Assembly (NCBI GenBank): GCA_024276605.1
Contig: JAJRWX010000109.1
Coordinates: 1 to 63,285 of the forward strand
Source: Planctomycetota bacterium
GTDB taxonomy: Bacteria; Planctomycetota; Phycisphaerae; UBA1845
DNA: 63,285 nucleotides
Reading direction: 5' to 3'
Shown here: positions 1 to 8,680 of the stretch, piece after piece
Layout: each line of letters opens with the position of its first letter
Position numbering within the stretch: the first letter of the stretch is position 1
Program-made: the position numbers and the translations under genes
The notes under the pieces: model-generated
Seen by the model: only the letters and a program-made list of their open reading frames with translations
What the model was told of the DNA's origin: nothing
Database searches by the model: none

Positions 1-71
1 ACGTCAGACGTCTTCGGCAAGAGATCGTCAGGAATAACTATTAACTGTTTCTTCAAATCTGTGGAGGTGCG

Positions 72-140
72 TGGGCATGGCACTGAGTGCATATCATCGA
101 CTCCCCCATGTCCAAAAAGAAGGACATGGGCCACCCGACG
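72..140 (+). repeat. Family A palindromic intergenic repeat, copy 1
   Basis: A hairpin at 105-130 has a perfect 9-bp stem (CCCATGTCC / GGACATGGG) and an 8-nt A-rich loop. It is preceded by the block CATATCATCGACTCCCCC. The same block and hairpin recur at about 21575-21634 and, as an inverted pair, at 15143-15254. The copies keep the stem while changing its bases. It lies beyond the 3' end of the spoVR gene, so it could act in mRNA 3'-end processing, but no T-tract follows and the function is unknown. Confidence 0.7.
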
Positions 141-198
141 TGTGATGCTATAGTGCCAATCATGTGACGTCGGGTATTGGGTTTAATATCACGTTAAA

Positions 199-226
199 CA
201 TGCCCGCGCCTGGAAGCTTGGGCATG
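199..226 (+). repeat. Family C short palindrome, copy 1
   Basis: The inverted repeat CATGCCC / GGGCATG encloses a 14-nt spacer containing GCGC and AGCTT. A nearly identical unit in the opposite orientation occurs at 15108-15134. In both places it lies close to a family A hairpin, so the two families may travel or be maintained together. It sits just beyond the stop codon of the spoVR gene. Confidence 0.55.
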
Positions 227-256
227 GCACCCATAGCCATGCCATCCGCCCGTATA

Positions 257-1810
257 TCAAACCATGTTTGCGGGTTTATCGATGTTTTCGTCGATGTGTT
301 GTTGCGTGGATTGTTCACCGTCGAAGCTGAAGAGAATGTGGTCCTCATCGATGCGGGCGTGCAGATGGACGGGGCGTTTCCATAAGCGATGAAGTTCCTT
401 GAGTGTGGCTACGGCGTATTTGATCTCCAGGTCCGCGCCGGTGTGGCGATGGCCGAGATATAGTTCGCCTCGGTTACGATAGTTGCCGTCCAGCACATAC
501 AAGAAGGGCTGGGCGTGGTTGGTAAGCATGAAGAGTAACTGCTGTTTGATGGTATCGAAATCTCGATTGACCACGACCATACGACCTGTGGCAGGATCCT
601 GCTTGTAATGGTAAAGGTTTTGTTGTTCGACGAATTCGGGTGTGAGGAATTCATCGAGAAAATTTACGTCGTTGTATAACGCTCGTACCTGAAAGATTTT
701 TTGTCTTCCGGGTGAATCTTGACCGACGACGCGATGTTTCGGTGCTTTGCCTTTGCCCCACTTGCGCCGTGCCTGCATATCCTGACAAGCGTCGAACTCC
801 GGCCCGTAGCGGCCAGTGTTCCAGCGATATTCGATGTCACGAAGCAGTTCGATACCCAGCTTGTAGGGGTTAAGTTGCCCGGGAGAGGTGGCTAATGTGC
901 CGGAGTGGTGATCGCAATAATCGATCAGTTCATGTGCCTGCAACACATAGTTAGTCATGATGGTAGAATGCCAATAGCTCGCCCATCCTTCGTTCATGAT
1001 TTTGGTTTGCCCTTGCGGCGCGAAGTAATAGGCCTCCTCGCGAATCATGGCTAGTACGTCGGCTTCCCAATCCTCCAACGGGGCGTTATGCAGCAGGAAA
1101 AGCAGGATGTCGCGCATGGGGGAAGGGGGGAAGGCCACTTTTTGTTGGGCTTGCTGTTCCTGATTTTTTTCGCGTTCATTACTGAGTTGGCCCGGGGGGT
1201 TGATATAACGATCCATATAGCTTTTAGCCGGGTAGCGTGTCGGCGCTGAGGCGTCTTTGGCCGGTGCCTCGTCAGGCGGCGTGTTCATGTGATCGCGCTG
1301 CATGAACACGGAGTGAGGGTCGATGAGATTTTCTAGTGACAGTATTGTGTCAATATAACGTTCGACACGCTCCAGCCCGTGTCTTTCTCGAAAGCGTCGG
1401 ATGCGTGTGGCGTGGTTAGCCATCTCGTCCATCATGCGGCGGTTGGTTTGGCTGAACCAGTGATTGTTCTTGAAAAAATCGCCGTGGCCATACACATGGG
1501 CGATGACCGTTTTATGATCGACTAAAAGGTTATCGTTGAGCAGGTAAGCGTAGCACGGGTCGTTGTTAATAACCATTTCATAGATTTTACCTAATCCGTA
1601 TTTGTGCTGTTTGCGGAGTTTTTCATAGCCCATACCAAAACGCCAATGCGGGTATCGTTTGGGAAATCCGCCGTAGGCTGCGAACTCCGACATCTGTTCG
1701 GAGGTGAGCATTTCGAAGATGGTGGGATAAAAATCCAGCCCCTCCCGGCGCGCATGCTCGGCGATGATTTCGACTTGCTCGGCAATGGCTTTGGATAGCG
1801 GTTGGTTCAT
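257..1810 (-). CDS. spoVR: SpoVR family protein
   Basis: The 517-residue protein is a full-length SpoVR/YcgB family member (E. coli YcgB is about 510 residues). Family hallmarks are visible: the N-terminal FPKRYPHWRFGM segment, HVYGHGDFFKNNHWF near residue 105, and the C-terminal LYLGHRHTGADL near residue 450. SpoVR proteins have no settled biochemical activity. In Bacillus the name comes from a spore cortex phenotype, but the family is widespread in non-sporulating bacteria, where it accompanies PrkA and YeaH in starvation and stress operons. Here it is the last gene of that trio, 43 bp after yeaH, in the order prkA-yeaH-spoVR. No sporulation genes are present nearby, so a stress or stationary-phase role is more likely than sporulation. 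Family assignment is secure; the cellular role is inferred from the operon. Confidence 0.93.
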   Translation of the reverse strand: MNQPLSKAIAEQVEIIAEHARREGLDFYPTIFEMLTSEQMSEFAAYGGFPKRYPHWRFGMGYEKLRKQHKYGLGKIYEMVINNDPCYAYLLNDNLLVDHKTVIAHVYGHGDFFKNNHWFSQTNRRMMDEMANHATRIRRFRERHGLERVERYIDTILSLENLIDPHSVFMQRDHMNTPPDEAPAKDASAPTRYPAKSYMDRYINPPGQLSNEREKNQEQQAQQKVAFPPSPMRDILLFLLHNAPLEDWEADVLAMIREEAYYFAPQGQTKIMNEGWASYWHSTIMTNYVLQAHELIDYCDHHSGTLATSPGQLNPYKLGIELLRDIEYRWNTGRYGPEFDACQDMQARRKWGKGKAPKHRVVGQDSPGRQKIFQVRALYNDVNFLDEFLTPEFVEQQNLYHYKQDPATGRMVVVNRDFDTIKQQLLFMLTNHAQPFLYVLDGNYRNRGELYLGHRHTGADLEIKYAVATLKELHRLWKRPVHLHARIDEDHILFSFDGEQSTQQHIDENIDKPANMV

Positions 1811-1853
1811 CCCTTCTTCTCTTTGCGTTTGCCTCGTGCAAGGTTGATGACGA

Positions 1854-2951
1854 CTATCGCCCCGGGGTGAAGAAGGTCTTCAGGCTATCGTAGATGTCGT
1901 CCTTCACATTGACCCGCGAGGTAATCAGCGCTTCTTCATCGGCCATATGTTCGTGGAGGACATTGATAAAATTTCCACTACCGTAGGCACTGGCCACCTG
2001 GCAATAACCGAACATATTCAAGTTTGGTATAAGATGTTCTTTCAACAGCTCACAACATTCTCGGCTGTCTGATTCACTACTGTTGTCACCGTCGGAGAAG
2101 TGAAAAAGATAGATATTCCATTCACTAGGTGCGTAGGTCCGCGCGATGACATCGCGGGCGAGTTTGTAAGCGCTGCTAATACGCGTGCCGCCATCCTCAC
2201 GAATGTGGAAAAAGGTTTCACGATCTACCTCGCCCGCACGCACATCATGAACGATATAGCGGCTTTCGATACCCTGATAATTTCGTCGCAACCATGCATC
2301 GATCCAAAAGGCTTCGAGCCTGACCAACTCTTTCTGTTCATCACCCATCGAGCCGGATACGTCCATCATGTATATGATCACCGCGTTGGATTGTGGGCTT
2401 AGCACGGTTTTCCAGCTTCGATATATCTTGTCGCGTCGTTCGAAAAATATCTTGGGTCGATCCGGATTGTATAGACCGGACATAATCTGTCGGCGCAATG
2501 CGCGACGAAACGTGCGTTTGAAATGGCGTAAGGATTCCGGGCCTGTTTGGCGAATGCCGGTGTAGCGATCGCGCTGGCTGGTGATAAGATGTTTTCCCTT
2601 GGGTTTAATCCGTGGTAGTTGAAGGTCTTCTCCGAGAATATCAGCGAGTTCATCAAGGCTAATATCGACTTCGAGTATGTGTCTCCCTTCTTGCGTACCT
2701 CCCGGGCCGTCGTCGCCTGGTTGACCGACGGTATCACCGGGTTTGCCGTCGCCTTTACCAACGCCACCGTCGTTGTTGTCGCCGTAACGAAAGTGCGGTG
2801 TATCGATTCCGCTAACCGGGATGCTGATGTACTTTTTCCCTTCACGCCCGATCAACTCGCCGCGTGTCAGAAACTTTCGTAAATCGTCGCGAATTTTTCC
2901 CTTGACGATTTTGCGGAAGCGTTGATGGTCGTGGTTGATCGGCAATATCAT
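1854..2951 (-). CDS. yeaH: YeaH/YhbH family (DUF444) VWA-like protein
   Basis: The 365-residue protein is a DUF444 member, somewhat shorter than E. coli YeaH (about 427). The N-terminal half is basic and contains a Gly/Asp-rich low-complexity linker (about residues 57-88). The C-terminal half is a von Willebrand A-type fold with a MIDAS motif DVSGSMG at residues 197-203, suggesting divalent-metal-dependent protein binding. It is the middle gene of prkA-yeaH-spoVR, 67 bp after prkA. The family is functionally tied to the PrkA kinase, but its molecular activity is not established. The start chosen is an ATG with only a weak purine-rich stretch upstream; no better start is evident. Confidence 0.93.
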   Translation of the reverse strand: MILPINHDHQRFRKIVKGKIRDDLRKFLTRGELIGREGKKYISIPVSGIDTPHFRYGDNNDGGVGKGDGKPGDTVGQPGDDGPGGTQEGRHILEVDISLDELADILGEDLQLPRIKPKGKHLITSQRDRYTGIRQTGPESLRHFKRTFRRALRRQIMSGLYNPDRPKIFFERRDKIYRSWKTVLSPQSNAVIIYMMDVSGSMGDEQKELVRLEAFWIDAWLRRNYQGIESRYIVHDVRAGEVDRETFFHIREDGGTRISSAYKLARDVIARTYAPSEWNIYLFHFSDGDNSSESDSRECCELLKEHLIPNLNMFGYCQVASAYGSGNFINVLHEHMADEEALITSRVNVKDDIYDSLKTFFTPGR

Positions 2952-3018
2952 GGCTCTCGCATCACTGTTAGCTTGCTACGTACATGCTTGACGACTTCGG
3001 ATACGTGGCACGGTTGAA

Positions 3019-5082
3019 TTATGACTCAGACTCTTTCGTGTCTCCTCTGGCGAAAATACTAGCTACATAGTTGAGTACATCGGTGGCGGAAGTTTCGTTA
3101 TAGCCAAAGTGTTTAATCAATCGCTGCTTGACTACGTCGATTTTGGCTTGCGTCTCATCATCCACCACGCCCGACACGACATTCTTGAGTTTGATGGTAT
3201 CGCGTTGGTCTTCAAAGAGTTTGAGTTCCAGCGCTTTTTGGAGGCGGGCATTCGTATGATACTCGAACTTTTTCCCGTCCAGCGATAAGGCGCCGATGTA
3301 GTTCATGATCTCCTGGCGGAAGTCATCCTTGCGAGACTCTGGAATATCGATCTTTTCCTCGATCGATCGCATGAGTCGTTCGTCAGGTTCTTCATCTTTG
3401 CCCGTGTATTTGTTGCGTACTTTTTCATGTTGCGTATAGGCCCGCACGTTCTCAATATAGTTGGAGCACAGTCGGCTGATGGCATCTTCGTCTGCGCTGA
3501 TGGCCCGCTGCACCTCGGACTTGATGATGTCCTCGTATTCTTCACAGGCTACGGCTAGGAGTTCCTGGTAGCGCGTTTTCATATCTTTGTCGGTGAGCAA
3601 ACTGTGGTGTGATAAACCGTTTTCTAACTCGTTCATGACCATAAAGGGGTTGATGCATTTTTGCTGGACGGCATGGTCGGAGACCAGTGAGTTGGAAAGT
3701 TTATCCTGTACGTATCGCGGGCTGATGCCCTGCATACCCTCGCGCGGGGCTTCGTCGCGCAGCTCACGGACCGATTCTTCCGTAAAGTTGGGGATATTTT
3801 TCCCGTTATAGAGTTTGAGCTTTTGCAGCAACGTCAAACCAGCTTTTTTGGGCTGCTCCAATCGTGTCATCACAGCCCACATGGCCGCTACTTCGATCGT
3901 ATGCGGCGCGATGTGGATGCCGCGAATGCGTTCCTTATTGAAATCTTTCGTGTAGATAGCGATTTCGTCGTCGAGCCTGATATTGTATGGGATATCGATT
4001 TTGATCGTGCGATCACGAAAGGCTTCCATTAAATCGTTGGATTGTAACTTTTTATATTCCGGCTCGTTGGTGTGACCTAAGATGACTTCATCTATATGTG
4101 TCTGGGCGAATTTCTTCGGCTTAATGAGATGTTCCTGCGATGCGCCCAGCAAATCATAGAGAAAAGCTACGTCGAGTTTTAGCACTTCAATAAACTCAAC
4201 CATGCCTCGATTAGCCACGTTGAGTTCACCATCAAAATTAAACGCCCGGGGATCACTATCCGTGCCATACTCAGCTATTTTTCGATAGTTAATGTCACCG
4301 GTAAGTTCGGTGGAGTCCTGATTCTTTTCGTCCTTGGGCTGAAATGTGCCGATGCCGAGACGATCCTTTTCGCTGAGGTTAATACGACGCACACGTACAT
4401 GGTCGAGTACTTTCCGCCATTCACCGTCGTATCGAACCATCAGGTCTTCATAGAGGCGGCGGCAAAGCGGATCGAGCGGACCTTCAACGCGAATGCGCGA
4501 TAATTCACCTAAATCCTTATTGATCGAATCCAGTACTGAGTTGCGGGCTTCCATCGGAATGAGCTTTAGCGGCTCTTCGTGCATGGGGCAAGGACAAACA
4601 TTTGTTTTGCCGGAGTCTTCAGGCAAATGCCAGGAGAATGAGTACAATGCGCCTTCATCTAGTGCGGAATAATATTCCAACCCTTTTTTGAGTAGTCGAG
4701 CAATGGTACTTTTAGACGATCCGACAGGACCATGTAGTAATAGTATGCGTCGTTCCGTACCGTATGCATGGGCGGCAGATTTGAAAAAATCTACTAGGTG
4801 CATCAACGGTCGATCGAGTCCGAAGATACCATCTAAACCATTATTCAGTGGATCGTCGAAGAAATTATAATGTACCAGCTCTTCGCGCAGTTGCGTGTAT
4901 CGCTTGCATCCGAAGTGCATGATCATGTCGTACATGCGTTGAAACGCGTTACGAGCGATCTGGGGTTTCTTGGCTACGAGGTTAAGATAGTCCTCAAACG
5001 ATCCTTCCCAGTGTTGTTCACGAAATTGACTGGGATTCACGCATTGATCAACGACACCGAGAATATCTTTTGCATTCGCCAT
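3019..5082 (-). CDS. prkA: PrkA serine protein kinase / AAA+ protein
   Basis: With the start chosen here the protein has 687 residues (E. coli YeaG about 644). PrkA proteins couple an N-terminal AAA+ module to a C-terminal kinase-like domain and act in starvation, nitrogen stress and sporulation responses; AAA+ protease activity has also been reported for some members. The Walker A motif GPVGSSKS is at residues 118-125. A Cys-rich segment ([11 protein letters not shown]) near residue 165 is typical of the family. An upstream in-frame codon would add 22 residues, but the ATG at 5082 is preceded by GGGAG at good spacing and begins with the family-like MANAKDIL, so it was preferred. It is the first gene of the prkA-yeaH-spoVR operon, downstream of a 589-bp spacer that must hold the promoter. 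Confidence 0.93.
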   Translation of the reverse strand: MANAKDILGVVDQCVNPSQFREQHWEGSFEDYLNLVAKKPQIARNAFQRMYDMIMHFGCKRYTQLREELVHYNFFDDPLNNGLDGIFGLDRPLMHLVDFFKSAAHAYGTERRILLLHGPVGSSKSTIARLLKKGLEYYSALDEGALYSFSWHLPEDSGKTNVCPCPMHEEPLKLIPMEARNSVLDSINKDLGELSRIRVEGPLDPLCRRLYEDLMVRYDGEWRKVLDHVRVRRINLSEKDRLGIGTFQPKDEKNQDSTELTGDINYRKIAEYGTDSDPRAFNFDGELNVANRGMVEFIEVLKLDVAFLYDLLGASQEHLIKPKKFAQTHIDEVILGHTNEPEYKKLQSNDLMEAFRDRTIKIDIPYNIRLDDEIAIYTKDFNKERIRGIHIAPHTIEVAAMWAVMTRLEQPKKAGLTLLQKLKLYNGKNIPNFTEESVRELRDEAPREGMQGISPRYVQDKLSNSLVSDHAVQQKCINPFMVMNELENGLSHHSLLTDKDMKTRYQELLAVACEEYEDIIKSEVQRAISADEDAISRLCSNYIENVRAYTQHEKVRNKYTGKDEEPDERLMRSIEEKIDIPESRKDDFRQEIMNYIGALSLDGKKFEYHTNARLQKALELKLFEDQRDTIKLKNVVSGVVDDETQAKIDVVKQRLIKHFGYNETSATDVLNYVASIFARGDTKESES

Positions 5083-5671
5083 CTCGATTACTCCCGTGGC
5101 CAGCGCCACAAATCCATTGTTCTCATCGCACGAAGCTATGAAACGCAAAACACACCATAGTTATAGTAGCGCTTCGCCATTTATTTATTTACTACACATC
5201 AGTGATGAATGTTCCACCATCCGATTGAAGCATCATGTAATCATAGGAATCCCGCGATCCCTGTGTCAACGTGGCAAGATCACAAGTCTTTACAAACAAA
5301 GGACTTGTGTATCAAGGTCTAGGCTACTCACGCCATGCGCACCTTACAGTGTACTATCGACCGATCTCGTCAGGGCGATTGGGAGAATTAGCCAACCCGC
5401 AGGATGATGGCGTATGCAATTGACGTAGGTCTCCCAAAGTCCCTACTCCCCAACAGTTTTGTGTATATTACGGGTACGTTCTCAGTTGCATGTTCCATAA
5501 AGTCATGTAGTACAGGAAGTTATCGGGATCGATTGTAAAATGATGCACCACGATGATTTCCTTGTTTATCGCACGGTATGTCACGGTAAATTTTGGTAAT
5601 GGCGACAATGCACGAAATGGAGAAGGCTTTGAGAAAAGGTGGTGAGATGACGCCCTATAAAATCCTGTGTG
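5083..5671. other. Intergenic spacer between the thiamine gene and prkA
   Basis: There is no convincing gene here: the ORFs are short, lack ribosome binding sites and resemble no family I know. The stretch must contain the 3' end of the thiD2-thiE transcript and the promoter of prkA-yeaH-spoVR, both read leftward. I see no strong intrinsic terminator and no clear sigma-70 promoter, so stress-type sigma control of prkA is possible but not shown. Confidence 0.4.
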
Positions 5672-6730
5672 TTAGGAAACAACAGGTGGGTGAAGATGGG
5701 CACAAAGCTCAGCCGCAGCAGTGGCAGGGTCAGCCGTGCTAATGACCGAACGGCATACACACACACAGGCGCGAGAGGCAGTATGTGTGATTGCGCTCAT
5801 GTTGGTATGATGAATACCACCGATAGCGACCAGGGGGAGAGACGTTTGTTGTGCAACCATGTTGAGTAGCGCCGGTCCGGGGATGTGATCCTGTGGTTTC
5901 GTGGACGACGCAAACATCGGACCAACCGCGATATAGTCCGGTGCTTGCTTGATGGCGCATTGCACCTGCTCAGGTGAATGGGTACTCAAGCCTACGATCA
6001 TGTGAGATGGTAGCAGGCGGCGGGCATCCATCATCGACATATCATCTTGCCCCAGATGAACCCCATGGGCATTCACCAGGCGAGCAATATCCGGTCGGTC
6101 GTTTAGAATAAACAGTGCGCCGTGTTCACGGCAGAGTGATGTCAAACGTCTGCCACGAATGATTAGCTCGCGATCGGATAGGTGTTTTTCCCTGAGTTGA
6201 ATCGCGTCGGCGCCACCCTGCATGACAGCCTGTGCCGTCTCGAACCAATCCCGTTTGCACAGGGCCTCTGTGATGAGTACATATAGACGAACGTGTCCAA
6301 ATCGTTCACCGGCCCAATGGGTTACATGCAGTTGACGCTGAATCTCGTACACTCGATAGCGTATGGATTCTGCGTGGCGGGCGAATTCGCCGGCAAAGGG
6401 TTTACTATATTCTTCGATGGTCCGAAGTGCCTGTGTGGCGCGTTGGCCATTGGCCTGGGCAACGTCCAGCGTGTGTTTACGTTGGTATTCCGAAGAAGTT
6501 TCAATGGTTCGGCCAATGTCGCCGATCGCGTCCCGGTGGTGTAGCATCGACGTTCGCAATTCATCAGGCACACTGGCTGACAGATCATGTCGAAGTTGCT
6601 TGATGCTTTCGTAAAGGCTAGGGTCTTCAAGCTGAAATCTAGCGTACTCCTCCCAGACGCGCAGCGCTTCGCCTGCACGGTTGAGGTTAGCGTCGAGGAT
6701 TCTCAAGCTTGTGAAATCAGGTTCGTTCAT
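5672..6730 (-). CDS. thiE: Bifunctional ThiD2-ThiE: HMP-phosphate kinase domain fused to thiamine-phosphate synthase
   Basis: The 352-residue protein is about 140 residues longer than ordinary ThiE. Residues 8-120 match the ThiD2 family (LRILDANLNRAGEALRVWEEYARF and RALRTIEEYSK-like segments), a monofunctional hydroxymethylpyrimidine-phosphate kinase unrelated to classical ThiD. Residues 146-345 are thiamine-phosphate synthase, a TIM barrel that condenses HMP-PP with thiazole phosphate: DAIQLREKHLSDREL, FILNDRPDIA, GVHLGQDDM, VGLSTHS, VGPMFASSTKP and AIGGI. The fusion channels two consecutive steps of thiamine biosynthesis. The C-terminal phosphate-binding region is slightly unusual (Cys-rich ACVCVCRSVIS in place of the usual GADGVAVVSAI). 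I could not find a TPP riboswitch upstream (no CTGAGA core). Confidence 0.92.
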   Translation of the reverse strand: MNEPDFTSLRILDANLNRAGEALRVWEEYARFQLEDPSLYESIKQLRHDLSASVPDELRTSMLHHRDAIGDIGRTIETSSEYQRKHTLDVAQANGQRATQALRTIEEYSKPFAGEFARHAESIRYRVYEIQRQLHVTHWAGERFGHVRLYVLITEALCKRDWFETAQAVMQGGADAIQLREKHLSDRELIIRGRRLTSLCREHGALFILNDRPDIARLVNAHGVHLGQDDMSMMDARRLLPSHMIVGLSTHSPEQVQCAIKQAPDYIAVGPMFASSTKPQDHIPGPALLNMVAQQTSLPLVAIGGIHHTNMSAITHTASRACVCVCRSVISTADPATAAAELCAHLHPPVVS

Positions 6731-6939
6731 ACAGGATGCCGCCTGGCATGGAGGTTCTTTTGGACGATGGGCCTACTTCCCGGAGCAAGCTCGATTTCAT
6801 GTAACCGTCTAAAACGCGTCATGTCCATCTTTTTCCATGTTTGCGATACTACACCATTGCGAGCGCATACCAATATTCCATAGTTGGGCGATGATAATCG
6901 CTTAAACCCCGGATTGCACCCTCTATGATCGAGGATCAA
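6727..6939 (-). CDS. Small ORF overlapping the thiD2-thiE start; doubtful
   Basis: A 70-residue frame ends in an ATGA overlap with the thiE start, an arrangement that often signals translational coupling. The sequence is basic and resembles nothing I recognise; a shorter form starting at MDMTRFRRL is possible. There is no convincing ribosome binding site. It may simply be the untranslated leader of thiD2-thiE. Listed because of the overlap, not because of a recognised domain. Confidence 0.18.
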   Translation of the reverse strand: MILDHRGCNPGFKRLSSPNYGILVCARNGVVSQTWKKMDMTRFRRLHEIELAPGSRPIVQKNLHARRHPV

Positions 6940-7004
6940 TGAAGCAAATTTTTGTATGATTCAGTTTTCGGTCTTGATCGTCGTGAGATTCCTGACAGTA
7001 TGGT

Positions 7005-7742
7005 GTGTCTATGGGTTTACAGCGAAGTGACAACAAGGCCCCGTCAGACCGTGGGATTCTCGCCCGGCCTTTGGATGCGCTGGTTTTTCTCATTCCTCTT
7101 ATGGCCTTCTATCAGATCGTGGCCATGATGCGACCGGCGGGATTGAGTGGTCGCAGTGACCATGTGATTGCGTTTGATTTGATTCTCCGTGTGCTCGAAC
7201 TGTTCGGGCCATTCGGCGCCTGGGCACCGCCTGCGATGGTTACGGTGATTTTGCTGGCTACGCAATCTGCTTCCGGTATGCGGTGGTCGATAAAATTCCG
7301 GCGGGTTGGGTGGTTGTATATCGAGGCTTTGTTACTAGCGCTACCACTGCTGGCACTCAATTGGGCGGTGCCCATGACCGGTGTGCTGGGGATTTCGACG
7401 ACGACAATCGATCAACTGGCACTGGGTGTTGGCGCGGGTGTGTATGAGGAGATGGTGTTTCGACTGATTTTCATTACGGTATTGATGATGGTCGGTGTTG
7501 ATATACTTCGCCTTAAGCCCAGCAGCGTAGCTATCGTTGCGGTGGTTGTTTCTGCATTGGTGTTCGCAGCCCATCACCACAAACCGATCGGCGTTGAAGT
7601 GTTTGATATGGGTAGATTTTCTTTCCGTACAGTGGCTGGACTATACTTGGCGGGTGTTTTTTGGTTTCGCGGATACGGATCAGCCGCCGGTTGTCATGCA
7701 GCCTATAACGTGGCGTTAGTTACATTGTTTAGAGCTTGGTGA
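7005..7742 (+). CDS. CPBP family intramembrane metalloprotease
   Basis: This 245-residue polytopic membrane protein has about six hydrophobic segments. It carries the CPBP (CAAX protease and bacteriocin processing, Abi) motifs: an EExxxR-type motif (VYEEMVFRL, about residues 146-154), an FAAHH segment about 40 residues later, and HAAYN near the C terminus, which together supply the metal-binding Glu and His residues. Members cleave within or near the membrane; substrates are unknown for most. The start is either GTG at 7005 or ATG at 7011. It is transcribed alone on the plus strand, divergent from the thiamine gene and convergent with the DUF3108-like gene, whose end lies only 3 bp from its own stop. 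Confidence 0.87.
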   Translation: MSMGLQRSDNKAPSDRGILARPLDALVFLIPLMAFYQIVAMMRPAGLSGRSDHVIAFDLILRVLELFGPFGAWAPPAMVTVILLATQSASGMRWSIKFRRVGWLYIEALLLALPLLALNWAVPMTGVLGISTTTIDQLALGVGAGVYEEMVFRLIFITVLMMVGVDILRLKPSSVAIVAVVVSALVFAAHHHKPIGVEVFDMGRFSFRTVAGLYLAGVFWFRGYGSAAGCHAAYNVALVTLFRAW

Positions 7743-7744
7743 TT

Positions 7745-8677
7745 TTACGGCGCTTGATTGATCTTGTGGAAACGACTGGGCCACTTACGGTCCCAATAGG
7801 CCCGTCGTTCGATCTGCTCTAATGTGCCTTTATTGCCACCGGTGCGGTATCGTATCAATCGGTAAGGAGGCATAGATTCTACGACAAAGCTCGTCGGCTG
7901 ACCTGACCATTGTACGTTGACACGCACAGTGCACATGGTTCCTATGGGCGTAGTCACGTGACTCCTATCTCCTATCGTTAGTGTGGCAGGTGTAACTTGC
8001 GGTTCGATACCATGCCTGGAACGCATCGGATTGAGAACGTTGAGCGTTCTTGATTGCCCGGATGCTACAACGTCCCGTGCAATGAGTAGAAGCGATTCAT
8101 AAGGAACGGCATCTGTATTGATCGTGGATGTCGTGTCACCTTCGTTTGGAATATAAGAGAAGTTTTTTACGGTTAGTTCGCCGTCTGACCAACGTAGGTG
8201 TTTGAAAGTCGTTCCGCACCATTCTTGAGAGGATGCGACCATTTTGAATGGTTTGAGATGATGGCGTTCAAGGAACATTGTGGTTTGATAGCGATAGTTA
8301 TAGTTTTCCGTAGGGATTTCCTCAACCATGTTAAGTTTGAATACCGGGACGGAGTCGCTGGTGATGAGATCTGTTTTGATGCCCGTTTGCGGATGCATCC
8401 ATTGGCGATTGACAAGTACGACGCGCGTGTATGGTCGAGGTTTTCCATAAATGGTGTCGATAGCTCGATAATAGGACATCTCGGCCAGACCGTCATCCCA
8501 TATACGCAGGGCACCAAGAGATGAGTTATGATGATCGGATGTTGCAGTCTCGTAGGTTGCCTCGTCGTCATTTCCATCGTTGGATTGTGCCACGGTAATG
8601 ACAGATAAAAATAATCCCACAAGTCCTATGAGCATCAAGTAAGAGAGATTGTTAGGTGTCGAAAAAAGTTTTGGCAT
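7745..8677 (-). CDS. Secreted DUF3108-like protein
   Basis: The 310-residue protein has an N-terminal signal or anchor segment (about residues 12-31, hydrophobic, ending near VAQS). The remainder is predicted to be beta-rich. Its layout resembles DUF3108-type periplasmic proteins: a region around residues 65-110 describing a tyrosine-rich strand set, and a C-terminal strand ending VESMPPYRLIRYR. I am not certain of the Pfam assignment. It is the last gene of a minus-strand operon and starts 3 bp after the FlgI-like lipoprotein gene, so a shared envelope role is plausible. No catalytic motif is evident. Confidence 0.7.
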   Translation of the reverse strand: MPKLFSTPNNLSYLMLIGLVGLFLSVITVAQSNDGNDDEATYETATSDHHNSSLGALRIWDDGLAEMSYYRAIDTIYGKPRPYTRVVLVNRQWMHPQTGIKTDLITSDSVPVFKLNMVEEIPTENYNYRYQTTMFLERHHLKPFKMVASSQEWCGTTFKHLRWSDGELTVKNFSYIPNEGDTTSTINTDAVPYESLLLIARDVVASGQSRTLNVLNPMRSRHGIEPQVTPATLTIGDRSHVTTPIGTMCTVRVNVQWSGQPTSFVVESMPPYRLIRYRTGGNKGTLEQIERRAYWDRKWPSRFHKINQAP

Positions 8678-8680
8678 GAT

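Noticed and set aside
257-5082. Sporulation gene cluster because of the SpoVR and PrkA names
   Set aside because: The prkA-yeaH-spoVR trio is widespread in non-spore-formers, and no other sporulation gene is present.
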